In this document: positions 8,819-18,514 of the stretch, one piece after another
How positions within the stretch are numbered: the stretch's first letter is position 1
Layout: each line of letters starts with the position of its first letter
DNA from: Candidatus Aphodousia faecipullorum
GTDB lineage: Bacteria > Pseudomonadota > Gammaproteobacteria > Burkholderiales > Burkholderiaceae_F
Direction of reading: 5' to 3'
DNA: 51,407 bases
Assembly (NCBI GenBank): GCA_018714205.1
Contig: DVNR01000003.1
Span: forward strand, 1 to 51,407
Notes under the pieces: model-generated
The model's database searches: none
What the model was told of the DNA's origin: nothing
What the model saw: only the letters and a program-made list of their open reading frames with translations
Position numbers and translations under genes: made by a program

Positions 8819-10495
8819 GTTTTTGTAATGTTGGGCGATTTGTATCAGTTCTCTTGCGTTCTCGAGCGCTTTTTCAGTAACGTGCTCACCGCCTAACATT
8901 CTGGCAAGTTCCTGAACACGTTCAGTTTCTGCTAATGCGTTGACGCGGCTTACCGTGGTGGCATTCTCCTCTGACTTACTGATGTGAAGATGACTTTTCC
9001 CGTAGGCCGCGACTTGCGGCAAATGGGTCACGCAAAGCACCTGGCGCGTTAATGAAAGGGTTTTTAGCAGTTTTCCGACGACGTCAGCGACTGCGCCGCT
9101 GATGCCGGAGTCAACCTCGTCAAAAATTAAAGTATCCACTGGTGTGGCAGAAGAGGTGATGACCGCGATCGCCAAACTAATACGCGAAAGTTCGCCGCCG
9201 GAGGCCACTTTAGTTAGTGGTCTGGGGGTAACGCCTGTGTGGCCAGCCACGAGGAATTCACAATGTTCAAGCCCTGACGCAGAAGGATCCGTTTCTTTGA
9301 GAATCACTTCAAAAGAGCCTCCCTTCATAGATAAGGACTGCATCGCTTCAGTGACCTTCTGACCTAAATCTCTTGCGGCGTGTCGACGGAGTTGGCTAAG
9401 GCGCGTGGCGGCAGTCTTGTAGATTTGCCATGCGTTGCGTTCCTCGTGTTGTAGCGCTTCGAGATCTGAACCTTCCTGGAGGGTTTTTAACTTTTTCTCC
9501 GTTTCCTCGAGTTTTTCATACAGCGCTTCGGGAAGCACATGAAATTTACGGGCTGTATTGAAGTAAAGGGAAACTCGAGCATCGACCTCATCGAATCGAC
9601 TTTCATCGAGGTCCGTTCGATCACGGTAGCGTTCCAATTCCCTGACGGCGTCTTCGGCAATCGCCAGCGATTCATTCAGTTGTGCGGCAATTGCTCCGAG
9701 GTGTTCATCAACAGTTGCCAATGACTCGAGCGCTGAAGCGTGTTTAGACAAAATGTCAATCGCGCTCCCGTCGACTTGGGAAAGCTCCTCAGCCGCGATG
9801 TCAAGTTCTTCCAAAATATCGTGGGCATTCGCTAATCGCCGATGTTCATTATTGAGTTCTTCCCATTCATCTTTTTTGGGTGCAACCGCTGAGAGTTCCT
9901 CATATACCCATGCCAGTCGCTCTGCTTCTTCGGATAATTTTTGCGCATTAAGTTTTGCTTGTTCGAGTTGAGAGGCGGCTGTTTTCCATCGAGTAAACGT
10001 CTCTTTGACGTTATTGAGCTCTTCTCGATAGGCGCCGTACTCATCCAATAAATTAAGCTGTCCTGAAAGCTTTAGAAGTGATTGATGGGCATGCTGACCG
10101 TGAATGTCCAAAAGTCGCTCCCCTAAGCTTCGCAATTGCCCAGCGGTAACATTGATGCCGTTAATCCATGCTCGAGAGCGACCGCTTCTATCAATTGTTC
10201 GGCGCACAATGACAGTCCTTTCAATCAAATCGGCCTCATCGTCAACCAGCGCCTCGTTTTTAAGATAGTCATGGATTTTTTCGCTAACTTCAAAAATTGC
10301 GGAAATGTCCGTGGACTTCGCGCCTTCTCGAATGACTCCAATATCGGCCCGATCGCCTAACACCAACCCCAAGGCGTCTATCAAAATGGATTTGCCGGCA
10401 CCAGTTTCACCGGTTAAAACCGTCAGCCCAGGTTCAATCTCCAGCGAGAGTTGGGGCACGATGACAAAGTCTTTTAAAGAGAGGTGGGTGAGCAT
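8816..10495 (-). CDS. recN: DNA repair protein RecN
   Basis: MLTHLSLKDFVIVPQLSLEIEPGLTVLTGETGAGKSILIDALGL; SGGELSRISLAI; FDEVDSGISG. Confidence 0.95.
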   Translation of the reverse strand: MLTHLSLKDFVIVPQLSLEIEPGLTVLTGETGAGKSILIDALGLVLGDRADIGVIREGAKSTDISAIFEVSEKIHDYLKNEALVDDEADLIERTVIVRRTIDRSGRSRAWINGINVTAGQLRSLGERLLDIHGQHAHQSLLKLSGQLNLLDEYGAYREELNNVKETFTRWKTAASQLEQAKLNAQKLSEEAERLAWVYEELSAVAPKKDEWEELNNEHRRLANAHDILEELDIAAEELSQVDGSAIDILSKHASALESLATVDEHLGAIAAQLNESLAIAEDAVRELERYRDRTDLDESRFDEVDARVSLYFNTARKFHVLPEALYEKLEETEKKLKTLQEGSDLEALQHEERNAWQIYKTAATRLSQLRRHAARDLGQKVTEAMQSLSMKGGSFEVILKETDPSASGLEHCEFLVAGHTGVTPRPLTKVASGGELSRISLAIAVITSSATPVDTLIFDEVDSGISGAVADVVGKLLKTLSLTRQVLCVTHLPQVAAYGKSHLHISKSEENATTVSRVNALAETERVQELARMLGGEHVTEKALENARELIQIAQHYKN

Positions 10496-10510
10496 AGGCG
10501 AGTTGTCCGG

Positions 10511-11395
10511 TTATTGTTTTTCTTCAGCGCCCGCGCTGGGCATGGAATTCCAGTAAAGCTTTTGTTGTAGCGTCTTGTAGTGATTGTGATTGAGTGGGTG
10601 CAAAAGGACAAAGCTTTTCGGTATTGACGTAATCCGCAATACGTCATCAATTTGCATGGAAAAGAAATCTTGCATGTCACAGTACACTGCCGCTTCTTTT
10701 GCGGCGATAAGTGAAATTTCCACAGTGCAATTGCCGGGAAGCACTATGGGGCGATTCGTGAGCGTGTGCGGCGCCACAGGAACCAACACCATGGCGTTTA
10801 AAGATGGGTGCAAAATGGGGCCGCCCGCAGCCAAGGCGTAAGCCGTTGAGCCAGTCGCAGTGGCCACAATGACGCCATCAGCGCGCTGTGTCGCCATGGG
10901 GGAACCGTCGACTGAAACGTTAAACTCCACCATGGAGCCGGCGCGTCCGTGCGTGATTCCCGCATCGTTGACGGCCGTCGCGGTGAAAACACATTTTCCG
11001 CGACGTAAAACTTTCGCTTCAAGCATACCACGAGTGTCTGCTGAGTATTCCCCGTGTAAAAGGGGAGGAAGCGTTTTGTGCATGTCTTTGAGCGAAAAGT
11101 CGGTAATGAATCCAAGTCGCCCTGCATTGATCGCAATCATTGGCAGGTGGTAACACGCCATGCGACGGGCAATGCCCAGGGTGGTTCCGTCCCCTCCGAT
11201 GATGATGATCAGATCGGCTTTTTGTCCCAATGTGTTGAGATCGTAACCAACGGCCCCCGGGATGTGCTTTGCCGTACTTTCTTCTAGTAGTGCCTGAACT
11301 CCTTCCTTTTCAAGGATGGAAAGGAGCAATTGCAACGCTTCCCCCATGGGTTCGGTTCGCTTGACAAAGATGGCGGCGGTTTTAAAGTCAGTCAT
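10511..11395 (-). CDS. nadK: NAD kinase
   Basis: IIIGGDGTTLGIAR, NAGRLGFITDF, DGVIVATATGSTAYALAAGGPI; ATG near 11395 preferred over the longer ORF. Confidence 0.92.
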   Translation of the reverse strand: MTDFKTAAIFVKRTEPMGEALQLLLSILEKEGVQALLEESTAKHIPGAVGYDLNTLGQKADLIIIIGGDGTTLGIARRMACYHLPMIAINAGRLGFITDFSLKDMHKTLPPLLHGEYSADTRGMLEAKVLRRGKCVFTATAVNDAGITHGRAGSMVEFNVSVDGSPMATQRADGVIVATATGSTAYALAAGGPILHPSLNAMVLVPVAPHTLTNRPIVLPGNCTVEISLIAAKEAAVYCDMQDFFSMQIDDVLRITSIPKSFVLLHPLNHNHYKTLQQKLYWNSMPSAGAEEKQ

Positions 11396-11404
11396 GTTGA
11401 AAAC

Positions 11405-11438
11405 GAAAAAAGAGCCGAACAATACGCCTTGTTCGGCT
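11405..11438 (-). terminator. intrinsic terminator after fabI (minus strand)
   Basis: Minus strand GAGCCGAACAA...TTGTTCGGCTC followed by T6. Confidence 0.8.
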
Positions 11439-11475
11439 CCGAGAGTTATCGGTTGTTCCCCGTTATTGTATACGG

Positions 11476-12267
11476 TTAGACATCCTCTGGTGCGTTAACG
11501 GCAACACAGTGGAAACCGGAGTCCGCATGGATGACTTCTCCGGTGATGCAGGTGGAGAGATCGGACAAGAGGAAAGCGGCTAAATTACCGATTTCTTCAA
11601 TTGTCACTGTGCGACGAAGCGGAGCGGAGTCTTCCATGATGTGTAAAAGCTTCGAGAAGTTCTGAATGCCCGAAGCCGCGAGCGTTTTAACAGGACCGGC
11701 GGAAATCGCGTTGCAACGGATGCCCTTGGGGCCGACTGAGCTGGCGATGTAACGGGTGCTGGCTTCCAACGCCGCTTTCGCCAAGCCCATTGTGTTGTAG
11801 TTCGGAACAACGCGTTCTCCACCCAAATAGGTCAAGGTGACAAGCGAGCCGTTGCGTCCTTGCATTAAAGGCAGGGCAGCGCGGGCGATTGCCGGGAAAG
11901 AGTAAGCGGAGATATCCATGGCGATCTTGAATGCGTCGCGGGTGCATCCTTCCAAGAAATCGCCGGCAATTGCCTCACGTGGGGCAAAGCCGATGGAGTG
12001 AACAACGCCGTCCAAGCATCCCCAACGTTCTTTGAGTTGTTCAAAAGTATTGTTGATCTGTTCGTCGCTGCTGACATCCATTTGCAAGACAATGTCGCTG
12101 CCGAATTCTTTTGCAAAACCGGTCAAACGCTCTTTAAAGCGCTCATTGGCATAAGAAAAAGCCAATTCAGCGCCTTCACGATGACAGCATTTTGCAATGC
12201 CGTAAGCGATGGAGCGGTTACTGACAATGCCGGTAATTAAAATCTTTTTGCCTTGAAGAAAACCCAT
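11476..12267 (-). CDS. fabI: enoyl-[acyl-carrier-protein] reductase FabI
   Basis: MGFLQGKKILITGIVSNRSIAYGIAKCCHREGAELAFSY...YNTMGLAKAALEASTRYIA. Confidence 0.95.
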   Translation of the reverse strand: MGFLQGKKILITGIVSNRSIAYGIAKCCHREGAELAFSYANERFKERLTGFAKEFGSDIVLQMDVSSDEQINNTFEQLKERWGCLDGVVHSIGFAPREAIAGDFLEGCTRDAFKIAMDISAYSFPAIARAALPLMQGRNGSLVTLTYLGGERVVPNYNTMGLAKAALEASTRYIASSVGPKGIRCNAISAGPVKTLAASGIQNFSKLLHIMEDSAPLRRTVTIEEIGNLAAFLLSDLSTCITGEVIHADSGFHCVAVNAPEDV

Positions 12268-12344
12268 GTCGTCCCCTCTAATAAGAAATTATTCAACTCG
12301 CTCATTGTATCAAGGGCAGGCCTTAGAGAAAAGCCTAAAAGAGG

Positions 12345-13886
12345 CTAATGCGGAATGCGAAGCCGCTGCCCGACCGATAGCGTGTTATCCGTGAGATGAT
12401 TGGCGTCCTTAATTGCGCTGACAGTTGTGCGATGGCGATTGGCGATCGTAAAAAGCGTATCACCTGCGCGAACTCGATAAGTGGTGTCTTGCAAACGCTT
12501 TCGTGTTCGGTCGGGGACTGCCAAACGCAAGCGTTGTCCGACCAAAATGCGATTATTTTTCAAATGGTTGTCTTTACGAATGTCTGCAGTCTTGATGCCG
12601 AAACGCGCAGCAATCTTTGACAGGCTGTCTCCTTTTCGGACTCGATAAGTGATGCGACGCTTCGTTGGTAGCGGTTCGAGTTTTAGTTGAGACTCGGATT
12701 CGCTTAAGGTGATTCCTTGAGCGAGGGCAACCGGGTCGTTGTTTTTGACCAACAATGTGCTGCCGTTTTGAACTCGCCGGTTTTTCGGAATTTTATTGGC
12801 GGCTCGCAACTCTTCTTCAGTCATCCCGAAACGCTTGGCGACGGAAGAGAGTGTGTCTTTACCCTGCATCGTGTAGGTGGACCAATTCGACAGCGGCTTT
12901 CCTGTTGCCTGCCAATTAATGAGATTTGAGACGAAGGCGTCAGCTTTCGCAGCGGGAATCAGGATTGATCCTTGGTGGGCTGCGACAACGACCGGGCGGT
13001 TATAGCCGGGATTTAGTAAACGAAATTCATCTAAGTCCGTTTCTGCTAATTGAGCCGCTGTCTCTAGATCCAAATCTCGATCCTTATTGACTCGGACAAA
13101 ATAAGGTTCATTGGGGATAGCCGGTAGTTCCAGACCAAACGCTTCTGGTGTGGCAATGAGACGTTTAACTGCCAAAAGTTTGGGGACATAGCGTTTTGTT
13201 TCACGAGGTAAACGCAAATGCATGAAATCAGTGGGTTCACCGCGTTTTCGGTTGGCTTCAATGGCACGACGCACGGTGCCCTCGCCGCAATTGTAGGCGG
13301 CAAGTGCCAAATGCCAGTCATTAAATTGAGCGTAAAGCGCGTTGAGATAATCAAGCGCGGCATGAGTGCTCTCAATGATGTCTAAACGCGCGTCGCGCCA
13401 ACTGGATTGACGCAAATTGAAAATATCTCCAGTTGAAGGCAGAAACTGCCAAAGACCCGCAGCTTTCGAGCGCGAGAGCGCTTCAGGTTGAAAGGCGCTT
13501 TCGATAAAAGGCAATAGCGCAATTTCAGTGGGCATGCCTCGCCGCTGCGTTTCAGACACAATGAAGTACAGATACATCCGAGCTCGCAACGCCATGCTTT
13601 GCGTGTAGTTGAGCGCCTGGGTGTAACGACGCAATTCCGCGTCAACGACGGTTTCGGGGAGATCATTTAAAGCAAATCCCTTGCGAATGGTCTCCCAGAC
13701 GGAATCTTCAGGCATCACGACGCGAGAGCGCGCTTCGCGCAACTCGACCGCTTGTGCCAATTCGTCTTCAATGGTGATATCGCCTAAAAGATCGATATAG
13801 TCAGTTGCGGCACTAACCGATGTGACGACAAGCGCCATCGGAATAAAGCAGATAAACTTTTTTAGCATGCTCTCAAAAAGAATCAA
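12345..13886 (-). CDS. mltD: membrane-bound lytic murein transglycosylase D with three LysM-like repeats
   Basis: ESAFQPEALSRSKAAGLWQFLPSTG SLT motif; YTMQGKDTLSSVAKRFG, YRVRKGDSLSKIAARFG, YRVRAGDTLFTIANRH LysM repeats; start probably near 13868. Confidence 0.9.
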   Translation of the reverse strand: MILFESMLKKFICFIPMALVVTSVSAATDYIDLLGDITIEDELAQAVELREARSRVVMPEDSVWETIRKGFALNDLPETVVDAELRRYTQALNYTQSMALRARMYLYFIVSETQRRGMPTEIALLPFIESAFQPEALSRSKAAGLWQFLPSTGDIFNLRQSSWRDARLDIIESTHAALDYLNALYAQFNDWHLALAAYNCGEGTVRRAIEANRKRGEPTDFMHLRLPRETKRYVPKLLAVKRLIATPEAFGLELPAIPNEPYFVRVNKDRDLDLETAAQLAETDLDEFRLLNPGYNRPVVVAAHQGSILIPAAKADAFVSNLINWQATGKPLSNWSTYTMQGKDTLSSVAKRFGMTEEELRAANKIPKNRRVQNGSTLLVKNNDPVALAQGITLSESESQLKLEPLPTKRRITYRVRKGDSLSKIAARFGIKTADIRKDNHLKNNRILVGQRLRLAVPDRTRKRLQDTTYRVRAGDTLFTIANRHRTTVSAIKDANHLTDNTLSVGQRLRIPH

Positions 13887-14638
13887 ACTTGGAGCATCTC
13901 AGGGTTTTGCCCCGAGACAATAGCTCTTAGTCCGTCAGCATCAATGATGTGAACGTGTTTTTGATTCACGGCAATCAAATTGTCGTGACCGAATCGAGAG
14001 AGAACGCGGCTAACCGTTTCGAGTTTAAGTCCCAGGTAAGAGCCGATTTCCGCGCGAGTCATTCGAAGGACAAACTCTGTGCGGGAATAACCGCGAGATT
14101 CGAAACGTTGAGCCAAGCTTAAGAGAAATGCCGCGAGCCGTTCTTCAGCGTGCATGGAGCCTAACAACAGCATCAAGCCGTGTTGGCGAACAATTTCGCG
14201 GGAGAGAATTTTCTGAAAATGAATGCTGTAATCGGGGATTTCGTTACAGGCAGCCAAAATCCGCTCATATGGAATCATACAGACTTCGGTATCTTCCAAA
14301 GCGACCACATCACATGAATACACATCATTGGCAATGCCGTCCAATCCCAGCAACTCGCCCGACATGTGAAAATTCGTGACTTGTTCCCGCCCGTCGCTGC
14401 TCATCACCGAGCTTTTTAAAAAGCCCAAACGGATTGCGTAGATGCAATCAAATTTGTCACCGGCGCGAAACAAAGGCTCTCCTCGTCGAATACGCTTGCG
14501 GGACGAGACCAAATCCTCAAGACGGTCAATGTCTTTTAAGGAGAGTCCGAGCGGTACGCAATGTTCACGAAGGTTGCAGTGTGAACAGTTCACGCGAAGC
14601 GTGGGCACTGCGTTGATCGTAGTGGGCATATTCGACAT
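13883..14638 (-). CDS. fnr: FNR-family oxygen-responsive transcriptional regulator
   Basis: N-terminal CSHCNLREHC cluster; cNMP-binding-like domain; HTH RAEIGSYLGLKLETVSRVLSRF. Confidence 0.92.
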   Translation of the reverse strand: MSNMPTTINAVPTLRVNCSHCNLREHCVPLGLSLKDIDRLEDLVSSRKRIRRGEPLFRAGDKFDCIYAIRLGFLKSSVMSSDGREQVTNFHMSGELLGLDGIANDVYSCDVVALEDTEVCMIPYERILAACNEIPDYSIHFQKILSREIVRQHGLMLLLGSMHAEERLAAFLLSLAQRFESRGYSRTEFVLRMTRAEIGSYLGLKLETVSRVLSRFGHDNLIAVNQKHVHIIDADGLRAIVSGQNPEMLQV

Positions 14639-14769
14639 GGGAAGCTAGCTTTAATTAGAAATCAATTAATTATCAAGAACCGAGTCTGTCCGTGTGTGTC
14701 GCTCTGTCTTTCAGTTTCTGGTAATAATTGCAAGGCAGAATACAATACGATTAACCAGCCGTCGGATCA

Positions 14770-14783
14770 TTGATATTTATCAA
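14770..14783. promoter_or_regulatory. consensus FNR box TTGATATTTATCAA upstream of hemN
   Basis: Exact TTGAT-N4-ATCAA in fnr-hemN divergent intergenic region. Confidence 0.8.
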
Positions 14784-14844
14784 ATAATCAACGGTGAAAT
14801 GATAACAGAACTTTAATCTAAATCAATAAAAGACATTTAATAAA

Positions 14845-16242
14845 ATGCTAACGATTGACCCAAACACCACAGGCGTGGAATTGCCATCCTTAGAGCTGTT
14901 GCAAAAATTTGATGTGCCTGCTCCGCGTTATACCTCCTATCCGACGGCAGACCGTTTTCAGAAAACGTTTACAGCGGCCGACTATGAGAAGGCTCTTAAA
15001 GAACGCGAAGCCGAAAAACCGCTAAGCCTTTATGTTCATATTCCTTTTTGCAATGACATTTGTTTTTACTGCGGCTGCAACAAGCAAGTCACTCGTGATC
15101 ACAGCAAAAGTGGCGAATACTTGGATGTGCTTGGACGAGAAATTGAATTGGTCAAGGAGCGCATTACTGGCAATACCACGGTCAGTCAATTGCATTTTGG
15201 AGGGGGATCGCCAACCTTCTTAAATAACGATGAAATTGAACGGGTGATGGCATTGATCACAGAACATTTCCCGTTGCAAGAGGGGGGAGAGTTTTCAATG
15301 GAGGTGGATCCACGAACCTGTCCTCCTGAAAAGGTTCAAACGTTGGCGAAAGTTGGCTTAAATCGCATGAGTTGCGGGGTGCAGGATTTTAACCCCGACG
15401 TTCAAAAGGCGGTCAATCGCATCCAACCTTTTGAAATGACGCGCGACACCATGCTGGCGGCTCGTGAAGCAGGTTTCCATTCGATCAACATGGATTTGAT
15501 TTACGGTTTGCCCAAACAAACTCGCAAGAGCTTTGAAAAAACGCTTGATCAAGTTTTGGAGCTATCTCCGGACCGTATTGCCCTTTATCACTATGCGCAT
15601 TTACCGCATATTTTTCCGCCTCAGCGCCGAATTCTCGATGCGGATTTGCCTTCGACGGTTGAGAAGGTTCACATCATGATGGATGCGATTACCCGATTGA
15701 CGCAAAATGGTTACCGTTACATTGGAATGGACCATTTCGCGAAGGTCACAGACGAGTTGGCCATTGCGCAAAAAGAAGGAAAGTTACAACGCAATTTCCA
15801 AGGTTATTCCACTCGTCCTGACTGTGATATGGTTGCTTTGGGCGTTTCAGCAATCAGTAATATCCATCATTGTTACGCTTGCAATCCACGAGATCTTCCG
15901 AGCTATTACGAAGCCATCCGCGAAGGGCGCTTAGCGACGAACCGCGGTTACAAGCTGTCAGAAGAGGACCAGTTGCGTCATGCGGTGATCATGACGATTA
16001 TGTGTCAATTTAAACTTGAGAAAGCGGAGATAGAGTCTCGCTTTGGCATTCATTTTGATGAGACGTTTGCCTATGAGCTTCGCAAGCTACGCAATTATGA
16101 AAAGGTTGGCTTGGTTGAGTTGACGCCTGAAGCGATTGTTGTCAGTCCGAAAGGCAAGATTTTTGTGCGGGCCGTCGCTATGCAATTTGACCGCTATCTT
16201 CGAGAGTCGGATCGAGCCGGTGGGTATTCAAAAATCGCTTAA
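14845..16242 (+). CDS. hemN: oxygen-independent coproporphyrinogen III oxidase HemN (radical SAM)
   Basis: RYTSYPTADRF, YVHIPFCNDICFYCGCNK, LHFGGGSPTFL. Confidence 0.95.
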   Translation: MLTIDPNTTGVELPSLELLQKFDVPAPRYTSYPTADRFQKTFTAADYEKALKEREAEKPLSLYVHIPFCNDICFYCGCNKQVTRDHSKSGEYLDVLGREIELVKERITGNTTVSQLHFGGGSPTFLNNDEIERVMALITEHFPLQEGGEFSMEVDPRTCPPEKVQTLAKVGLNRMSCGVQDFNPDVQKAVNRIQPFEMTRDTMLAAREAGFHSINMDLIYGLPKQTRKSFEKTLDQVLELSPDRIALYHYAHLPHIFPPQRRILDADLPSTVEKVHIMMDAITRLTQNGYRYIGMDHFAKVTDELAIAQKEGKLQRNFQGYSTRPDCDMVALGVSAISNIHHCYACNPRDLPSYYEAIREGRLATNRGYKLSEEDQLRHAVIMTIMCQFKLEKAEIESRFGIHFDETFAYELRKLRNYEKVGLVELTPEAIVVSPKGKIFVRAVAMQFDRYLRESDRAGGYSKIA

Positions 16243-16253
16243 TGATTTCTTTT

Positions 16254-16283
16254 GATTGACGCGGGTTTTCGCCCGCGTCAATC
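16254..16283. terminator. bidirectional terminator between hemN and GNAT gene
   Basis: GATTGACGCGGG ttttcg CCCGCGTCAATC. Confidence 0.7.
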
Positions 16284-16884
16284 ATTCAAAAAAGACCTTG
16301 GGATAAACAATATCGCCTTTCATGTCGTCGAGACTGTTGGGTTGTAACGCTATTGCGAGACAACAGTCCATGTGATCGGGAAACGGCATCATGATGCCAA
16401 ACTCTGAGGCTCTTACATAGCCAAAGCGGCTGTAGTATCCCGGGTTGCCTAAGACGACAATTCCCTTGTAATTTAAGCGAGTTGCTTCGCGGTGAGCTGC
16501 GTTGACGAGTGCGCTGCCGATACCCTGTTTTTGCCAGGCTGGTGAAACCGAGAGTGGAGCCAGAGCAAGCAGTTTTCCTATTCGTTTATTAGAGACAACT
16601 TGCACTTCAGATAAAAGCACATGACCGACAATTTCTCTGTTTATCGATTCGGCGACTAGTGAAAGTTCTGGGATAAATTGGGGAAGCTTCCTCAATTTAT
16701 TCACTAGCTCGTGTTCGCTCTGATCGCTTTCTTTGACGTTAGAAAACGCTTCTTGGATTACTTTCTGAGTTTTGAGAATGTCTGAGGCGGTTTCTTGTCG
16801 TATAAAAATCGTGTCGTTATTCAAAAAAATCTCCTGGAAATATAAGACTAACGAGATTGTTGTCGGAAAGCGTATCCTTGTCAA
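16282..16884 (-). CDS. GNAT-family N-acetyltransferase (true start may be downstream of ORF start)
   Basis: LLALAPLSVSPAWQKQGIGSALVNAAHREATRLNYKGIVVLGNPGYYSRFGY. Confidence 0.8.
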   Translation of the reverse strand: MTRIRFPTTISLVLYFQEIFLNNDTIFIRQETASDILKTQKVIQEAFSNVKESDQSEHELVNKLRKLPQFIPELSLVAESINREIVGHVLLSEVQVVSNKRIGKLLALAPLSVSPAWQKQGIGSALVNAAHREATRLNYKGIVVLGNPGYYSRFGYVRASEFGIMMPFPDHMDCCLAIALQPNSLDDMKGDIVYPKVFFE

Positions 16885-16887
16885 ACA

Positions 16888-16920
16888 AAAACGCCCCCGA
16901 GGAATCCCCTGGGAGCGTTT
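16888..16920 (-). terminator. terminator after DcuC-like gene 1 (minus strand)
   Basis: Minus strand ACGCTCCCAGGGGATTCCTCGGGGGCGTTTTTG. Confidence 0.6.
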
Positions 16921-16953
16921 GAATTAAAACTCTTAAGATCTATTGTCTAAATC

Positions 16954-18219
16954 TTAGAAGACGATGTAGGTAGCGATCAAACCGATTACAGCAACCGGAG
17001 CAGAACGCTTAACAATGTCCATCGGGTTCACACCTGCCAAACCAGCGACCAAAATCACACCGCCGGCCAACGGGGAAGCGGTACGGCCCAAACCGCCGGT
17101 GAAGGCAGCAAGCATACCCAAGTTGTGAATTTCCATACCGAAGGATTCAGCGTGCGGAGTCACGGCTTCGTTAAAGGCGAAAGCCGCAGCGTCACCGGAA
17201 CCGGTCATCACACCCATGATGAACGGACCAAATGCGCCACCGATCTTGGCCCATTCGTTGGAGTTTTGTAAGAATTCAACCAAGAGGTCAATAACACCAG
17301 CGGCGCGCAAGCCAGCAGCGAACACACCGGCGGCAATGATGATACCGAGAATCTTAGCGTAGCCACTGCCCATGCCTTCAAAGAACTTCGTCGTGCAATC
17401 TGCCGGGCTCGTACGAGTAACGGCTAAAGCATAGATAGCACCAACCAACATAGCGGTTGCCACAGAGATCTTGAAATTGAAGTAAAGCGTGCAAACAAGC
17501 AACAAACCGATCGGAACCAACGGAGCGATAGCGTAAGCGAGGTTGATCTTATCCGGCAAGTTAGATGCCATTTTTTGTTCGGCTGGCGTGCCGTTCTTGT
17601 CGGGACGCGTGTAATCTTTGTATACAAGGCAGATCACTGTCGTAGCAACAATCAACGTTGCGACAACAACAAGAACTTGCATAGAAACGGAACCGATCAA
17701 GTCCATCACATCCATGTTGGCCAACTTAGCAACGAAGACGTCATGAGAAACGCCCGGGTTAAAGAAGGCGGGGAACACGGAGGCAACCAATGCTGCGGCT
17801 GCAATAGCGGGCTTGAAGCCGGCGCGAACCAAAATCGGAATCAACGTCGGACCGACGGCAGCACAAAGACCTGCCGTAGACGGAATAGCCACAGAGCAGA
17901 AGCCGGCAACACACATACTGGCGGGCAACAAGAAAATGCCCATACTGCGCAACGGCTTGAGCAACAAGGCGACCAATTGGACGTCGCACTTCGTAAGCGA
18001 AATCACACCGGCAAAACCCATTGCCGAGCAGATGGCGATGATCAAGTTTGCGTTGGTCATCGACTTATCAAACTGTTGGAAGGCCATCATCGGTTCCAAA
18101 GAAGCGAATGCCATGACCAAACCGGCAGTGATAAGCACCATACGTGTTTCATAACGTTTAATAAGCGCCCAGACCGTCACGCAGACGACCACGAGGCTTA
18201 CGATGAGCGTATAAGACAT
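16954..18219 (-). CDS. DcuC-family anaerobic C4-dicarboxylate-type transporter, paralog 1 (divergent)
   Basis: 421 aa, multi-TM; KRYETRMVLITAGLVMAFASLEPM, ICSAMGFAGVISLTKCDVQLV, GSGDAAAFAFNEAVTPHAESFGM shared with three other paralogs. Confidence 0.8.
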   Translation of the reverse strand: MSYTLIVSLVVVCVTVWALIKRYETRMVLITAGLVMAFASLEPMMAFQQFDKSMTNANLIIAICSAMGFAGVISLTKCDVQLVALLLKPLRSMGIFLLPASMCVAGFCSVAIPSTAGLCAAVGPTLIPILVRAGFKPAIAAAALVASVFPAFFNPGVSHDVFVAKLANMDVMDLIGSVSMQVLVVVATLIVATTVICLVYKDYTRPDKNGTPAEQKMASNLPDKINLAYAIAPLVPIGLLLVCTLYFNFKISVATAMLVGAIYALAVTRTSPADCTTKFFEGMGSGYAKILGIIIAAGVFAAGLRAAGVIDLLVEFLQNSNEWAKIGGAFGPFIMGVMTGSGDAAAFAFNEAVTPHAESFGMEIHNLGMLAAFTGGLGRTASPLAGGVILVAGLAGVNPMDIVKRSAPVAVIGLIATYIVF

Positions 18220-18514
18220 GTTTTGTGCTCCTTGCGGGAAGAAAACAATTTGAAATATTCAGTCACAATTGGACCGATACCCCGCTATCTTAATCCGTTC
18301 AAATCTTTTCTTTGGGGATTTTTAGGGAAATATCCAAGTCAGATATCAGATAGCATTGACATTTTAGGATCATCAATGTTCACATTTCTTAGACTAATTA
18401 CTTAGAAACACAGCATTTTCCTGCTTTGTCCCAGGTAAATAAAAGGTAATTCGTAGAAAAAAGAAGTTTCCATTTATATAATCAGGTTGCTTTTTTGTTT
18501 TCTGGACGCAATCG

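Noticed and set aside
9102-10556. Series of plus-strand ORFs opposite recN
   Set aside because: Antisense shadows; recN motifs are intact across the whole span.
17575-18405. 276-aa plus-strand ORF opposite DcuC paralog 1
   Set aside because: Antisense shadow of a well-supported transporter gene; low-complexity H/R/N/Q/D-rich translation with no recognisable domain.
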